Shown here: positions 10,456-21,053 of the stretch, one piece after another
How the letters are laid out: every line of letters begins with the position of its first letter
How positions within the stretch are numbered: position 1 is the first letter of the stretch
Source: Trametes villosa
Lineage: Eukaryota; Basidiomycota; Agaricomycetes; Polyporales; Polyporaceae
Direction of reading: 5' to 3'
DNA: 64,000 nucleotides
NCBI GenBank assembly: GCA_002964805.2
Contig: PUDQ02000003.1
Location: 1,054,001-1,118,000 of the forward strand
Program-made: the position numbers and the translations under genes
The notes under the pieces: generated by a model
The model's input: only the letters and a program-made list of their open reading frames with translations
Databases searched by the model: none
Told to the model about the DNA's origin: nothing

Positions 10456-11288
10456 ATAATCCCGCTGTATGCGAGTCTGTACACAAATAGATGCGCGTCA
10501 GCCTCGTAAACATGAATATACCATGAGTGAATCACACCATCGTTCCTATCGCTTGCGCTGTGCCTTGCGCGAGTTGACACCGAGCAGCCCTGGACAGTCA
10601 GGTGGTCGTAATTTTGGCCTCGAGCACTGCGTGTTCGTATCGCATTAGGTGGAGATATGGCGTTACGGTCATGGGAATTACGCACCTAGCCACACCGCTT
10701 GCTGACGCGAGGCACCTCGCTGCAGCATATCCCGGCAAGTGCCGCGAGGAAGTGAACGTGAATACACGCTACCCCTCGCCGCCGATACCTGCCCCTTGCA
10801 GAAAACGCGGTATCGGCGAACAGAGGGTCCGGAAAGTACGGAGACACGCTGTAGCGCGCGAGAAGGGGTTGAGCTCTGTCATCTAAGCGCCCTGAGCGTC
10901 AGCAGAAACAGTCAAGGCTTACCCTGATATGGGCTTCATACGCAACGCGACGATGATCGAGAGCTCGCTTGAACGGTCGACGCGGCGGGGGAAGGCTGGA
11001 AAGCGGAGGATGTTCCCACAGGATGATTCAGCGACGCGGCGCGTCCTGGAGGTGCGGCGAGACAACGTTCTGGCGACCGCTGGGCGCGCGGTCACCCGCT
11101 CTCGCTCGCGCATGTCGACGCTTGTTGCGTAGGGCAGATAACGTCTTCGAGGAACGGGATGATGCAGATGCGCCTGCCACCATCGATCGCGGGCGAGTAT
11201 AAGACCCCCGCGCGGTCCTGCCATTCTTCAAATCAGCTTTCCCCACATTTCTACTTCAATACTCCCAACTCACCTTCCCCGCACAAAC
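10456..11288. other. intergenic region with nitroreductase promoter
   Basis: No gene is supported. A TATA box (TATAAG, 11198-11203) lies about 86 nt before the nitroreductase ATG and a pyrimidine-rich leader follows it. Confidence 0.5.
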
Positions 11289-12033
11289 ATGTCTGGTTCC
11301 GCCGCTTTCTTCGAGGCCGTTAAGGGCCGCCGCTCGGTGTACACCATCTCCTCCGAGTCGACCATCCCCGACGAGAAGATTGAGGAGATCATCGCGACCG
11401 CGGTCAAGCACGCGCCCTCCTCCTTCAACGTCCAGAGCAGCCGCGTACGTCCCCGCGCCCTCTCATCCTCCGCTACACCCACGTTCCTGTATGCTGACCA
11501 CAAATCTGTAGGCTGTCCTCCTCCTTGGGGACGAGCACAAGAAGCTGTGGGACATCACGCTGAACGTGCTCAAGGGCATCGTGCCTGCGGACCAGTTCCC
11601 CGCGACGGAGGGGAAGATCAAGAGCTTCGGCGGCGGCCACGGCACCGTCCTCTTCTTCGAGGACCAGCAGGGCGTCAAGGGCCTCCAGGAGAAGTTCCCG
11701 CTCTACCAGGACCGCTTCCCCGTCTGGTCCGAGCACGCCTCCGTAAACCCCTCCCATCTTGTACCCCTCTGGGCGTATGCTGACGCGCGCTGGTGCGATT
11801 TGCAGGGCATCCTGCAGTACATCGTGTGGACCGCGCTCGAGGCGGAGGGCCTCGGCGCGAGCCTGCAGCACTACAACCCGCTCATCACGGCGCAGGTGCT
11901 CGACACGTGGAAGCTGCCGACGTCGTGGGTGCTCGTCTCGCAGCTCGTGTTCGGGAAGCCGACCGCGCCCGCGGGCGAGAAGGCGTTCGAGCCGGTCGAG
12001 GGCAAGCGCTTCCTCACCTTCGGCAAGCAGTAG
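11289..12033 (+). CDS. nitroreductase family protein (fungal Frm2/Hbn1-like)
   Basis: This is a predicted FMN-dependent oxidoreductase of the fungal type II nitroreductase group, which reduces nitro-aromatics and affects redox and lipid stress responses in yeast. The exons 11289-11444, 11512-11742 and 11806-12033 give 204 aa. Recognisable segments are GRRSVYTISSES (FMN-phosphate-binding Arg-Arg-Ser), APSSFNVQSSRAVLLLG, GTVLFFEDQ, a long helix ending FPVWSEHAS, then GLGASLQHYNP and TSWVLVSQLVFGKP. The length fits the family. It is flanked on both sides by divergent pairs of Thr-rich secreted-protein genes, whose mirror axis falls inside it. No functional link is evident. Confidence 0.9.
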
Positions 12034-12650
12034 ATGCGCGTAGACGCGTATATGCGTAGACGCGTAGATGCGAAGAGACTGGGACGCGCGCATAGAGCTG
12101 CGTTTGTGTATCTATAGAAGTTATAATTAAGGGGTCCTCGGTTTAGCGTTTGAGTGCGGACTTACTGGCTGAGATGGTCGTGCGTGAGCACCGAAAGTGA
12201 TCGGTAGGACGTCGCAGGCTATGCAGGACGACCAACGACGTCTCAGAGAGGTGCAGACTTACGCTGGGCTTGAAAAGCACGTAAGGCGTTTATATGCGGC
12301 GATATAACTGGCGGATGACCCGGTAGAGGGCTAGGGAGGACGTACTTGCTCGCGGTTCGGTGACGAGTTTCAATGAGAAACACCACAGCGTAAGCGCTAG
12401 AAAGGTCCTTTTGCAGAAAACGCTGACCGGTCGATAGAGCGTTTGCCGACGAGACAGAAGCGCTTCGTCCGCCCAAAAGGAGGTTACCAGAGGCGAGGCT
12501 ATTGGCAGCTCGGAGCGACATACGAATGAAACGAGGCGGTGGGTCTTTGATATGCACGTAAAGATGAATGAATTGGGCTACAGGCATTGGGTACTGCTAC
12601 AGATCCTAGACATAGCGCATACACTGACAGTTCGTCTAAGGTACGATCTC
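12034..12650. other. intergenic spacer
   Basis: This spacer lies between the 3' end of the nitroreductase gene and the 3' end of the Thr-rich gene on the minus strand. The short open frames look non-coding. A degenerate 11-nt repeat (GCGTAGACGCG-like) sits at 12036-12070, just after the nitroreductase stop. Confidence 0.5.
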
Positions 12651-13302
12651 TCAGGCAGGCGTAGGGAGCGCGCGGCGCGCGACTGGGTCGACGGTGGTCA
12701 ACCCGACGGTGGTCGTCGCCGTCACCGTGGCAGCCTTGGTGTCGGTCGTGGTCGTCGTGATGGTGGCCGAGCTCGTGTCCGTCACCGTCGCGCTCACGGT
12801 GCTCGTCACCGGGCTGGTGATCGTGCTCGCCTCGGTGGTGGTGGTCGAAGCGCTAGCCGTTATGGTGGCTGTGAGCGTCGTCCGCAACGTGCTGGTCTTC
12901 GTGGTAGTGCTCGTGGTAGTGCTCATCAAGGTCGAGGTCGAGGTGGTGGTACGGGTGACGGTGATGGTGGTCGTCGGACGGACCTGGCGCGCCTCGACGT
13001 CTCCGTGGGGGTGCTGCTCGCCGCGCTTGCGCTCGGGCGCGGCCGTGACGATGGTGTGCGCGATCTTGGTGATGGTGGAGACCGGCGCCTCCGTAACGCG
13101 GACGACAGAGATGGGCAGGCAGGGTGTAACGCTGACCGCGTTCGCACCGGCGGCGTTGTACCCAGGGTACGCAGGGTAGGCCGGGTACGTGGCTAAGGTG
13201 TGAGGTTAGACAGGCTCGGCAAGCACTCAAATAACGATGCTTACCAGCCACGTTGGCGCTGAGAGCGCTGAGCACGGCGAGGATAAGGGCGGAGGCGTGC
13301 AT
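12651..13302 (-). CDS. secreted Thr-rich protein, A-type (pair 2)
   Basis: This is a secreted Thr-rich protein (199 aa). Exon 1 (13302-13245) encodes a signal peptide (MHASALILAVLSALSANVA), followed by a phase-1 intron; exon 2 is 13192-12651. The mature part begins with a Tyr-Pro repeat (YPAYPAYPGYN), then the only Cys (TPCLP), then a tribasic RKR followed by EQHPHGDVEAR, then a T-V-T-R-T-T-T repeat region, and ends VARRALPTPA. By eye it is a close paralogue of the A-type gene at 9794, and it shares RKR...HPH with the A-type gene at 30741. A TATA box (TATATAA, 13379-13373 minus) lies about 70 nt upstream. It is divergent from the B-type gene at 14393. Confidence 0.78.
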
Positions 13303-14392
13303 TGTAGGCGGGATGTGTGGGGGGTTGGGTGGGCTGGTTGGGGATGGATGAGACCAGCGCGGATGCGACAGGTTATATACGTTCAGCTAACATCCGGCCT
13401 TGCAGCCTGAGACGGCGACGTCTACGGCATGCCTGACTCCTCGCACAGCTGGCTCATAGGATCATTCGGACTTAGCCATCTGCGAGCTAAGAAAAAACAA
13501 CCCTAAGATCGTCCGCGGACATGACGGGTGAGGACAGCCTCAGAGCGGATGGCGGGAGAAGACAAACAAACCAGGAGCGATCTCCCGCGGCGGTTCGGCT
13601 TCTCCCGACGCCGTATCCGTTAGGCAGAAGCGCCCGTTCCGCGTGCCGTTTCTTCATCCGAACCACCATGTCGACCGGTTCGAAATCCTACCCGTTTCGC
13701 AAGCACATCCGCGATGGGGTCCGTCGTGTTTCCAACAAGTCCGCGGATAGAGCCGCGGTCCTTGCTAACCTCCGAGACACCCGAAGCTGCCTTCGAGCGG
13801 CAAGAGCGACATTTGGCGCCGGAAAGCGGGTTGAGAAGTGGGGTAGGCCTGCCTCAGAGCTACGATTAATGCGCTCCTTTCGGTAAGTTTAGGAGATCTT
13901 GCTCGGGCCGCCCGGCCTCCTAGCCTGAAGGTGGATCCTAACATCGGTGCTTTCCACAGGTTTCGTCGGTTGTCGGCGTAACTTGCAGGTGCCGCACAGC
14001 GTGGTACATACTCTCATCCAATGCGCGCTGGACTTGAGACGGACGAACACCTCGGACGTCCGTCGATCGATCACGAAGCTTTGCAAGTGTGAACCGCGCG
14101 GCCGTTTCCGCCAGCACTGCACTGTCGGATCATTTGCATCCGCTGTGGTGCATGAGGAAAGCTGTGTGCCGTCCCTCATTCAGCCATCCGCTGTGCGAGC
14201 AGAATTCGCAAAGTCCGCATGATGCCACACTCTGGGTCGCCGTCTCTGAAGTGCGCGCTGATAGGGTGGCAGATTTTGCAGAGGCAGGAGGCATCGGCTA
14301 TTCGAGGACGGCTATAAGACTTGGCAGGTTCCTCTGTCATCACCACCCAACTCCCACCAACCCTTCACTCCCACAACACACACACACTCGCC
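13303..14392. promoter_or_regulatory. divergent promoter region of pair 2
   Basis: This 1,090-bp spacer lies between the divergent A- and B-type Thr-rich genes. It has TATA boxes near both ends (TATATAA minus at 13379-13373, TATAAG plus at 14313-14318). A 121-codon plus-strand open frame at 13521-13886 has no recognisable features and is not taken as a gene. Confidence 0.45.
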
Positions 14393-14954
14393 ATGTTCGC
14401 CTACAAGATTGTCGCCGTGCTTGCCGCCGTCGCTGCCGTTTTCGCCGGAGCCATCCCTGAGGGTACGTGTCTCGCATACCTCCACCTTTCTCATTGCTTA
14501 TCCCATAGCAGATATCGAAGCTCGCGCTGCTGCCAACACCTGCAAGCCGTCAGCGATCACCCTCACTGTCGCCAGCCCGACGTACACCACTCGTACCATT
14601 ACCTCCACCGTGACCGTCCCCGCACGCCCCAACGGGAAGCGCGCCGCGGCCAACACGTTCACGTCGACGTCCACCTCCCTGAAGACTGTCACCACCACCG
14701 CGACGCGCACCACCACCGAGCGAGAGACCGCAACCGTGACGATCACCGCAGTCTTCAGCACGCAGACGACGGTCATCAGCACGGGGACCGCGACCGCGAC
14801 GGTGCTCACGACGACGCGCCCGGTGACGACCGCGACGGTCACGAACACGCAGTCCGTGACGAGCACGGAGACGGACACGGCGACGCAGACGACGACGTCC
14901 ACGACCTCGACCACGACGACGGTCACCGTTCCTACTGTGACTCGTGGTGCTTGA
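14393..14954 (+). CDS. secreted Thr-rich protein, B-type (pair 2)
   Basis: This is a secreted Thr-rich protein (170 aa). Exon 1 (14393-14462) encodes a signal peptide (MFAYKIVAVLAAVAAVFAGA), then a phase-1 intron, then exon 2 (14512-14954). The mature part starts DIEARAAANTCKP and contains the only Cys, the dibasic site NGKRAAANTF, a long T-V-T-S-T region, and the end VTVPTVTRGA. It is the closest relative of the gene at 8166: DxEARAA, GKRAAANT, TSTETDTATQTTTSTTSTT and the last nine residues are shared. A TATA box lies about 80 nt upstream (14313-14318). The function is unknown. The composition suggests an O-mannosylated, mucin-like wall or matrix protein; that is inference. Confidence 0.78.
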
Positions 14955-15261
14955 ACGGGCTTGAACTCTGTGTACCATGTTTGTCGCTTGACCTTGAATG
15001 TAGCTTAGTTGTGTATGCGTTCAATCTTTGCCTCTTGACCCATTCATCCTTCACTCGCCGGCGCGTCGACGATGTCCTCTTTCTGCAGCGAATCTGCACA
15101 TGCTGTTCCTCCACTCCGAGGCGTGGATGTGCAAGCGCGGGAAGAATCCGCCGTTTCGTTTCATCTACGATCGTACGAATGATTTGAAGATCTCACCGCT
15201 GATCAATTGATCTACATACCCCGCCCACTTCAGACGTGCAGGTGCAGGAACGTCCACCGAC
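14955..15261. other. intergenic spacer
   Basis: This 307-bp spacer lies between the Thr-rich gene and the F-box-like gene. Nothing is recognised in it. Confidence 0.5.
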
Positions 15262-17009
15262 ATGTCTGCACATCGCGCAACATACCATGCCGATGTGCTA
15301 TCCCACCTCTTCATGTCGATGGCCCTGGATGTCGAGGAGGCTGACGTCGACTACCTGCAGAAGCTGCTGATGGAGGCCGACCTCCGAAAGACCCTGCTCC
15401 GGTGCGCCCTGGTTTGTCGGGCATTCCGTGACCCCGCCCTCGACGCGCTGTGGCGGCGGCTGGACAACCTCGTCCCCCTGGTACGGCTGCTCTCCTGCTT
15501 CGTGCCTACCAAGGTGAAGCGGAAAGCACCGCTCAGACGCGGGGAGATTCCGAAGGAAGACACTCTGTATGTGAGTGGCACATCTCGCAGCCTCGGGAAC
15601 CTGCTCTGATGAGATGCGCATTGCGTCGTAGCTGTTGAAAGGAGAGCTGTCACCGAGGGACTGGGCGAGGTTCCGCCACTACGCCCGCCGCGTCCGCATC
15701 CTCAACTTCCCCAAGCACGCCTCAGTCACCCCGCACATCGTCACCCAGCTCTCAAAGTGGAACGACGGCGCGCCCCTCCTCCCCGGGCTACAGGACCTCA
15801 CGTGGCTCCCGGCGTCCCCGACAGATATCGTCGGCCTTGCTGGTCGGCCCGGAGAGGCTGCAGCTCCTCCACATCGTGCTCGACTGCATTACCCTCCCGG
15901 ATAACCTCGAATGGATCCAGAGGAACGAGAAGATGCAGGCGCTCCGCGACCCCGCGACGAGGAGCGCAGGGGACAAACATGTCGAGAATATGCTAGCGAT
16001 GTGGGCCGAGCGCGTTCCAGGCTTGCAGACGCTCGAGCTGATCACCTCTGTGCACCCGCTCTGTCTGGCCCCGGTGGCGCGGTTCACGCGCCTCACGAGC
16101 TTCCACTGTCAAGATACTCCCGTCGACGCGCAGTTCTTGCGGACGATCGCCGCGTCTTTGAAGGCCCTGGAGAACCTCATCATCAACTTCCTGCTCGTCC
16201 CGCAAGAACCGGACACCCCTATCGTCGGCCTGCGCCACCTATCCAGCCTCGACATAACCAGCTCATCCACGGACATGACGCGCTTCTTCACCATGCTCAA
16301 CCCGCTCAAAGAGCTACGCTCCCTCACCCTCACCTTCCCGAACGGCATCCCGGAGATGAGCCACACCTACCGCCGCCCGCTCGAAGTCCTCCGCGCACGA
16401 GGCCACGCACCTGCACTTTCATCATGCATCCTCGACATCTCGACGCGCTGGAACACACGCGACACCCTCGCGGCGCTCGTCGAGCCGCTGCTCGCGATCC
16501 CCTCCCTCGAGCACGTCGCGGTGCGCGCGCCGCGGAGCGGCTACCAGGTGACCGAAGGCGACCTCGAGCGCATGGCGCGCGCGTGGCCGAAGCTCGGCGT
16601 GCTCGCGCTCGTGTGGAACGCGCGCGGGCCCGGGGGCGGGGCGACGCCCCCCGTGCGCGCCCTCGCGCACTTCGCGCAAAACTGCCCGGACCTGCGCTCG
16701 TGCATCCTCAGCCATATCGACTGCGAGGCGCCGTTGCCCCCAGAGCCGTATCGGGTGACGGGGCATGGGCTGCTGCATCTGCTCGCGACGGACTCGTATC
16801 CGGTGCGCGACCCGAAGGCGGTGGGCAAGTACGTGCAGGCGCTGTTCCCGAGGTTGTTGGTGGCGGTCCCGGATGCGCAGCCGTCGGGGTGGGATCTGGT
16901 GTTGGAGATGGTTGCGGCGTATCGCGTGGCGAGGGCGAAGAGGGCTGCGTATATTCAGGCGCAGAAGGCTGCGAAGGCGAAGGAGTCACAGGTTGGATCG
17001 ATTGGGTAG
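15262..17009 (+). pseudogene. F-box-like leucine-rich protein gene with an apparent frameshift
   Basis: Exon 1 (15262-15570) encodes an F-box-like N-terminus ending in LLRCALVCRAFRDPALDALW, the usual 'cysteine-Ala-Leu-Val-Cys-Arg-Ala-Phe' part of basidiomycete F-box domains. Exon 2 starts at 15632 (LLKGELSPRDWARF) and encodes leucine-rich sequence. At about 15824-15828 the frame changes by one base: upstream reads LPASPTDI, and the sequence continues in the next frame as SALLVGPERLQLLHIVLDCI, which joins perfectly in sense. No GT-AG intron of usual size explains this. From there the frame is open to the TAG at 17009, with more leucine-rich repeats. It could be a recent mutation or a one-base sequence error. 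Otherwise the gene would encode a protein of about 560 residues. Confidence 0.65.
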
Positions 17010-17269
17010 GATGTCTTTCAAGGACATTTCATGTACTTTTGAGTGTATAGTAGCCAGCCTGTCAGCGAGGGCTGCGAATGTATGAGTCAGAGTAGGAGTG
17101 ACGAGTCGCAGTGAGTGAATATAGGGTTAACGCCAACACCTTTGGATTCTAACATGTACAAACAACGCGATCCCTCGGACCGGGACAATGCCGACCGCCG
17201 CTCCGGTGTCAGCGGTGGCGGGAACGGACGAGCTGCGTGAGCGGTAAGCCCTCTCTTCCTCGTACCACC

Positions 17270-18344
17270 ATGTTCTCCAGCAACCTCGGTCGCCAGGTCG
17301 CCAGCGCAGCGCGTCGCAAGACCGCGCACGCAGCCCGCTGGTCATCCTCCTCCTCCTCCACCTCCTCGGCCTCGAGCTCGACACCACTCTGGAAGAACTT
17401 CAGACTGCTCGCCGGGGCGAGCACGATCGCGACGGTCTCCTACTACCTCGGCGCGCTCTACCCGCCAGAGTTCGCGCACCTCCTGTCGCCGCGGACTGCG
17501 CCCGCGCCCATCCGCCCTGACGACCCCGCAGCGCTGGCGCACATCGCCGAGCTCGAGGAGGAGCTGCAGCACCTGCCCGTGCTCGAGGCGCACCGCGCGC
17601 GCGAAGACAAGGACCAGTGGTACGAGGCGCGGCCATACCTGAACCTCCCGGAGGAGCGCCGCGTGAACAGCCTGACGGCGGGGACGCTGAAGGGCCCCGG
17701 GAAGCTCGCTGTGCCCCCGCTGGTGCGCTCGCGGCATGATGCGACGGAGAACTGGATCTTCATCCACGTCGGTCGCGCGCTGTGTGGGCACGAAGGCGTC
17801 ATTCACGGAGGACTGCTCGCGACGCTGTTGGACGAGAGTCTTGCCCGCGTGGTGCGTGGTTCGCGTCATTTCGCGTCTAGGAAACGCGATCCTGTGTCCG
17901 CATGGCTGTTGACTGCCCCCACTGCAGGCACTGCTGAACTTGCCCGAGAAAGTGGGCGTGACGGCCAACCTAAACATCAACTACAAGGCACCGACGCGCG
18001 CGCACCAGTTCATCGTTATCAAGGTGAAGCTTGACGAAGCACAGGGCCGCAAGGCCCGCGTGTCTGGAACGGTCGAGGATATGGCTGGCAATGTGCTAGT
18101 AGAAGCTAGGTATGGTTTCTATACCTTGTGTCGTATGCCCAACTATGCAAGTTACTCAACAACCCTCTCTAGTGCATTGTTTATCCAACCTCGTTACGCC
18201 AAGCTTCTGAACTCAACCGCTGTTCGCCACATGCTTGGCGAACCATCGCAGTCCAAGGAGCCCATCACCCCTGGCACTGTGGCCCCGATACCCGTCAAAC
18301 TTCCCGGTGGTGCGCAGGCATTGGTGGATAGTAAGAACCCCTAG
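17270..18344 (+). CDS. hotdog-fold thioesterase family protein, probably mitochondrial
   Basis: This is a predicted acyl-CoA thioesterase-like protein with a hotdog fold. The exons 17270-17851, 17928-18109 and 18173-18344 give 311 aa. The N-terminus is Arg/Ser-rich and acid-poor (NLGRQVASAARRK), which suits mitochondrial import, and is followed by a hydrophobic segment (LLAGASTIATVSYYLGAL) that may anchor it. The catalytic-domain hallmarks are CGHEGVIHGGLLATLLDE (the HGG helix start), then VGVTANLNINYKAPT and VSGTVEDMAGNVLVEA. The start at 17270 is the first ATG in frame. The natural substrate cannot be told from the sequence. The 3' exon ends shortly after the domain (ALVDSKNP). Confidence 0.85.
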
Positions 18345-18513
18345 ATACACTCCTATCTCATAGAGCTGTGAGTTGCGCATATAGCCAAATGTTTGATTAC
18401 TCATTCATATACTCTTCACAGTTATAGGCCGCGTGCTGTAGTTGTTCGATGTATTCGCGCATATGCGTGTTTCCAGACGGCCTCTGTAGTGCTGATATTG
18501 CAAGGGGCTTTGA

Positions 18514-18735
18514 GCAGGACCGCCTAGGCGCTCTCTACCCGCGGACTGTATTGCCGCAGCTTGCCCCACTAGCTCCTCTCGGCGGACAACTCTACGCCTT
18601 CTCAATTCTATATCTCTGCCACTATGCCGGCCTGGTTTCCGGGACACCGCGCACCAGGCAAATGTGCTTGCGTCCCGCGACGACGGCGGCGAGGAAGAAC
18701 CTCCGCCATACGAGCCCAAAGAGCGTGAGTGACAG
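18514..18735 (+). pseudogene. orphan C-terminal exon with PPPY tail
   Basis: This open frame of about 73 codons follows a possible acceptor (TTTGAGCAG) and ends PGFRDTAHQANVLASRDD, then an acidic EEE-PPPYEP-KERE and a stop. The ending closely resembles the C-terminus of the CFEM membrane protein that ends at 21053 (GEEPPPYEPRAQA). There is no matching upstream gene in the 170 bp after the thioesterase, so this looks like the remnant of a related membrane-protein gene. It could also be chance. Confidence 0.3.
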
Positions 18736-19484
18736 TTCCGCCTCGCGTCGGACTATGCCGCTTCTTCGTTGTGCTCATCCATCCCCGTTTCTATAGAGTG
18801 ATGCTGCGCCATGGTTATGAATCGAACAGTTGAGAAATGTCATGGAAAGTAGGCGACGTCGTGGGTCAATATCTACCACAACCGTCTGGATCCCCTCGGG
18901 CTTTCTTTTGCGATAAGGTGATCTCCGAAGTTGATATAATGCGCGAGGTCGCTCTGAGAAACCTAATCCTCTTCATAGCAAGGGGTTTGCGTCGTGCATC
19001 GAGGGAAAGCGCCACAAGCACGTTGCTTGGAGCGTTATCATCGGCGACGCCAACTTCTATCACCACCGCGCGCCTGCGTCGGTTGCGAACACTCTCTGAG
19101 TTGGCAGATAGTTGATTTTGGATTGAGTAACAGAGTCGTATGGACTGCGATTAGGATGTCCACATGCCTGTCCCATTCTCGAGCACAGTTAAGTCTGCTC
19201 GAGGGGTCCGTGAGTCTCACACGCGTCGCCCTCAATGGAGGTACGTCTGCGATATATCAACATCGTGTCCTTCCTCAGTCTGACGAGCTCTCGTAGAAGG
19301 CAGTCTGCAGCATATTTTCTCGCCCGCGGCCCTGCTACGATCTGGATGAAGGCCATATCAAGATTGCGGGGCACATATACATCTCGTCAGTGTCGCCTGT
19401 CAAGCGAAAACTGCACCCCGACGCTTCACTTCATTTCGCCCACACGCGGGGACGAATACACCCATCCGGCTGCCCAGCAACGTC
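18736..19484. other. intergenic spacer
   Basis: No gene is supported. The missing signal-peptide exon of the CFEM gene may lie here, but I could not find a convincing one. Confidence 0.4.
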
Positions 19485-21053
19485 ATGCACCCCGACCACC
19501 CCAAGGACGGGCGGAATGTTCGTTCCCACCCGGACAAGCGACCGCTGGCAATTGCGAGGGACTCGGACGGCCTGCTGAGTGGGCTGCCATCGTGCGCCTA
19601 TCCTTGCGCCAGGGACGTCCGGTCTTCATCCAGGTGTTCCAGGTTCGTGGCTATCATTCTCAGAATACCCCTCTTTACCCGAATTCACTTTGACGCGACG
19701 GTTACTGCGCGAGCGCCGTTCTCTTTCGTCTGCCACTTGACTGCTGATCCCGATGCTGACACGCCGCTACCGTTCCAGGGACGACGATGCATGTCTGTGC
19801 ACCAGTGGCGATCTCGTGGGCAACACGCATGCCTGTCTGCTGAACGCCGAGCAGTCGAACCAAGAGTCATGCTGCCCAAGCGACAGGAACGATGCGATAG
19901 ATACCCTCAAGCAGGCGTGCGCTGAAGTGCTGGAAGTACAGGTGTCAAGTAGTGGTAAGTTTCTCAGATTGCATGCGAGTTGGCCCAGAATGATGACCTG
20001 CTCCGCTTAGCTACAGACTCTGTCAGTTTTACTCCAGGGACGAGCGGCGCTGGAGGAGCTCTACCCACGGCCCGTGACCCGGCGCCCCCGGTCATATCTT
20101 CACAAAGCCCTAGCACTGCGGTGCACATCACTTCGTCCATTGCCATTCGGCCATCTGCGACAGTCTCATTCACACCCTCGTCCATTACCGTCCCCGCACC
20201 ATCGCTCAGATCTCCCAGCGACTCTCAGCCTCCGGTCCCTTCTGGCATACCAGCCGTCTCGAGGTCTACGACGCCATTCGCACCATCTGCGCTCGCCGGC
20301 ATATACCCCTCCTACTCTATGGCATCCGCTCCTGAATATTCCACCCCCAGCGAGAGTGCGTCCCCTGGTCCTGGTATCACGACATCCGGTGGCAAATCAG
20401 GAGCGCCATCGAGAGGTCTCATCGTCGCACTCTCGTCGCTTCTCACGCTTTTCGTCCTCGTCGCGTCCGCGCTCGGGTACTTCCTGTGGAAGAGACGGCT
20501 CGGGAGACGTCGAGCTCGCGGAGGCCTCCCGAACCGTGAAACCAAGGAGCGCATTCGCCCCGACTCTGCGGCTCCAGGGCTCGACGAGAACGCCGATGCA
20601 GCGACGGCTGGGGCGGATGCGTCTGCTGCAAGTGCCAGCGACGGAGCGGAGGATGCGTGCGCCGCTCTTCCTCTCCCCCGCGACGAGACTTCCCAAGCGC
20701 CTCCGCGTCGACCCTCTGTACCTGCCTGTTTCTGTCCGTCCAGCGCCGGTGTTCGAGCCGAAAAGCATCTCTCTACTGGCACCTTCCCCTCAAACATCTC
20801 TCGCTGTAGTGCGGGGCTCCCCCTCCCATCCGGTCTCGACGTCGTCGAGGAGAAGCCACTGGAGAACGGGACCTCGACCGAGTCGCGGTCAGGTGCTCCC
20901 GGCGTCGGTGAGATGCCGCCGGAAGGACCTCCTCCGAGTGTAAGGGACCCTCAGAGGGATATCGAGAGCGACGTGCCGGAAGCAGACGTCGAACTCTGGG
21001 AGAACAGTCGCGGAGAAGAGCCACCACCATACGAACCCCGGGCGCAGGCGTGA
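19485..21053 (+). CDS. CFEM-domain single-pass membrane protein (5' end unresolved)
   Basis: This is a fungal extracellular CFEM-domain protein with one transmembrane helix. CFEM domains bind haem or act in surface sensing, but the role here is unknown. The CFEM cysteines span an intron. The first exon ends LPSCAYPCARDVRSSSRCS at 19642. The second (19779-19954) gives RDDDACLCTSGD, THACLL, QESCCPS and KQACAEV, with the conserved Asp before the ACLC pair. The third exon (20011-21053) encodes a Ser/Thr/Pro-rich stalk, a transmembrane segment (LIVALSSLLTLFVLVASALG) followed by KRRLGRRRAR, and a cytosolic tail ending EEPPPYEPRAQA. The upstream ATG at 19485 is only the first in frame; no signal peptide is visible there, so an earlier exon is likely missing from this model. 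Confidence 0.72.

Noticed and set aside
13521..13886. 121-codon plus-strand open frame in the pair-2 spacer
   Set aside because: It has no recognisable motif and basic low-information composition, and it lies in a promoter spacer.
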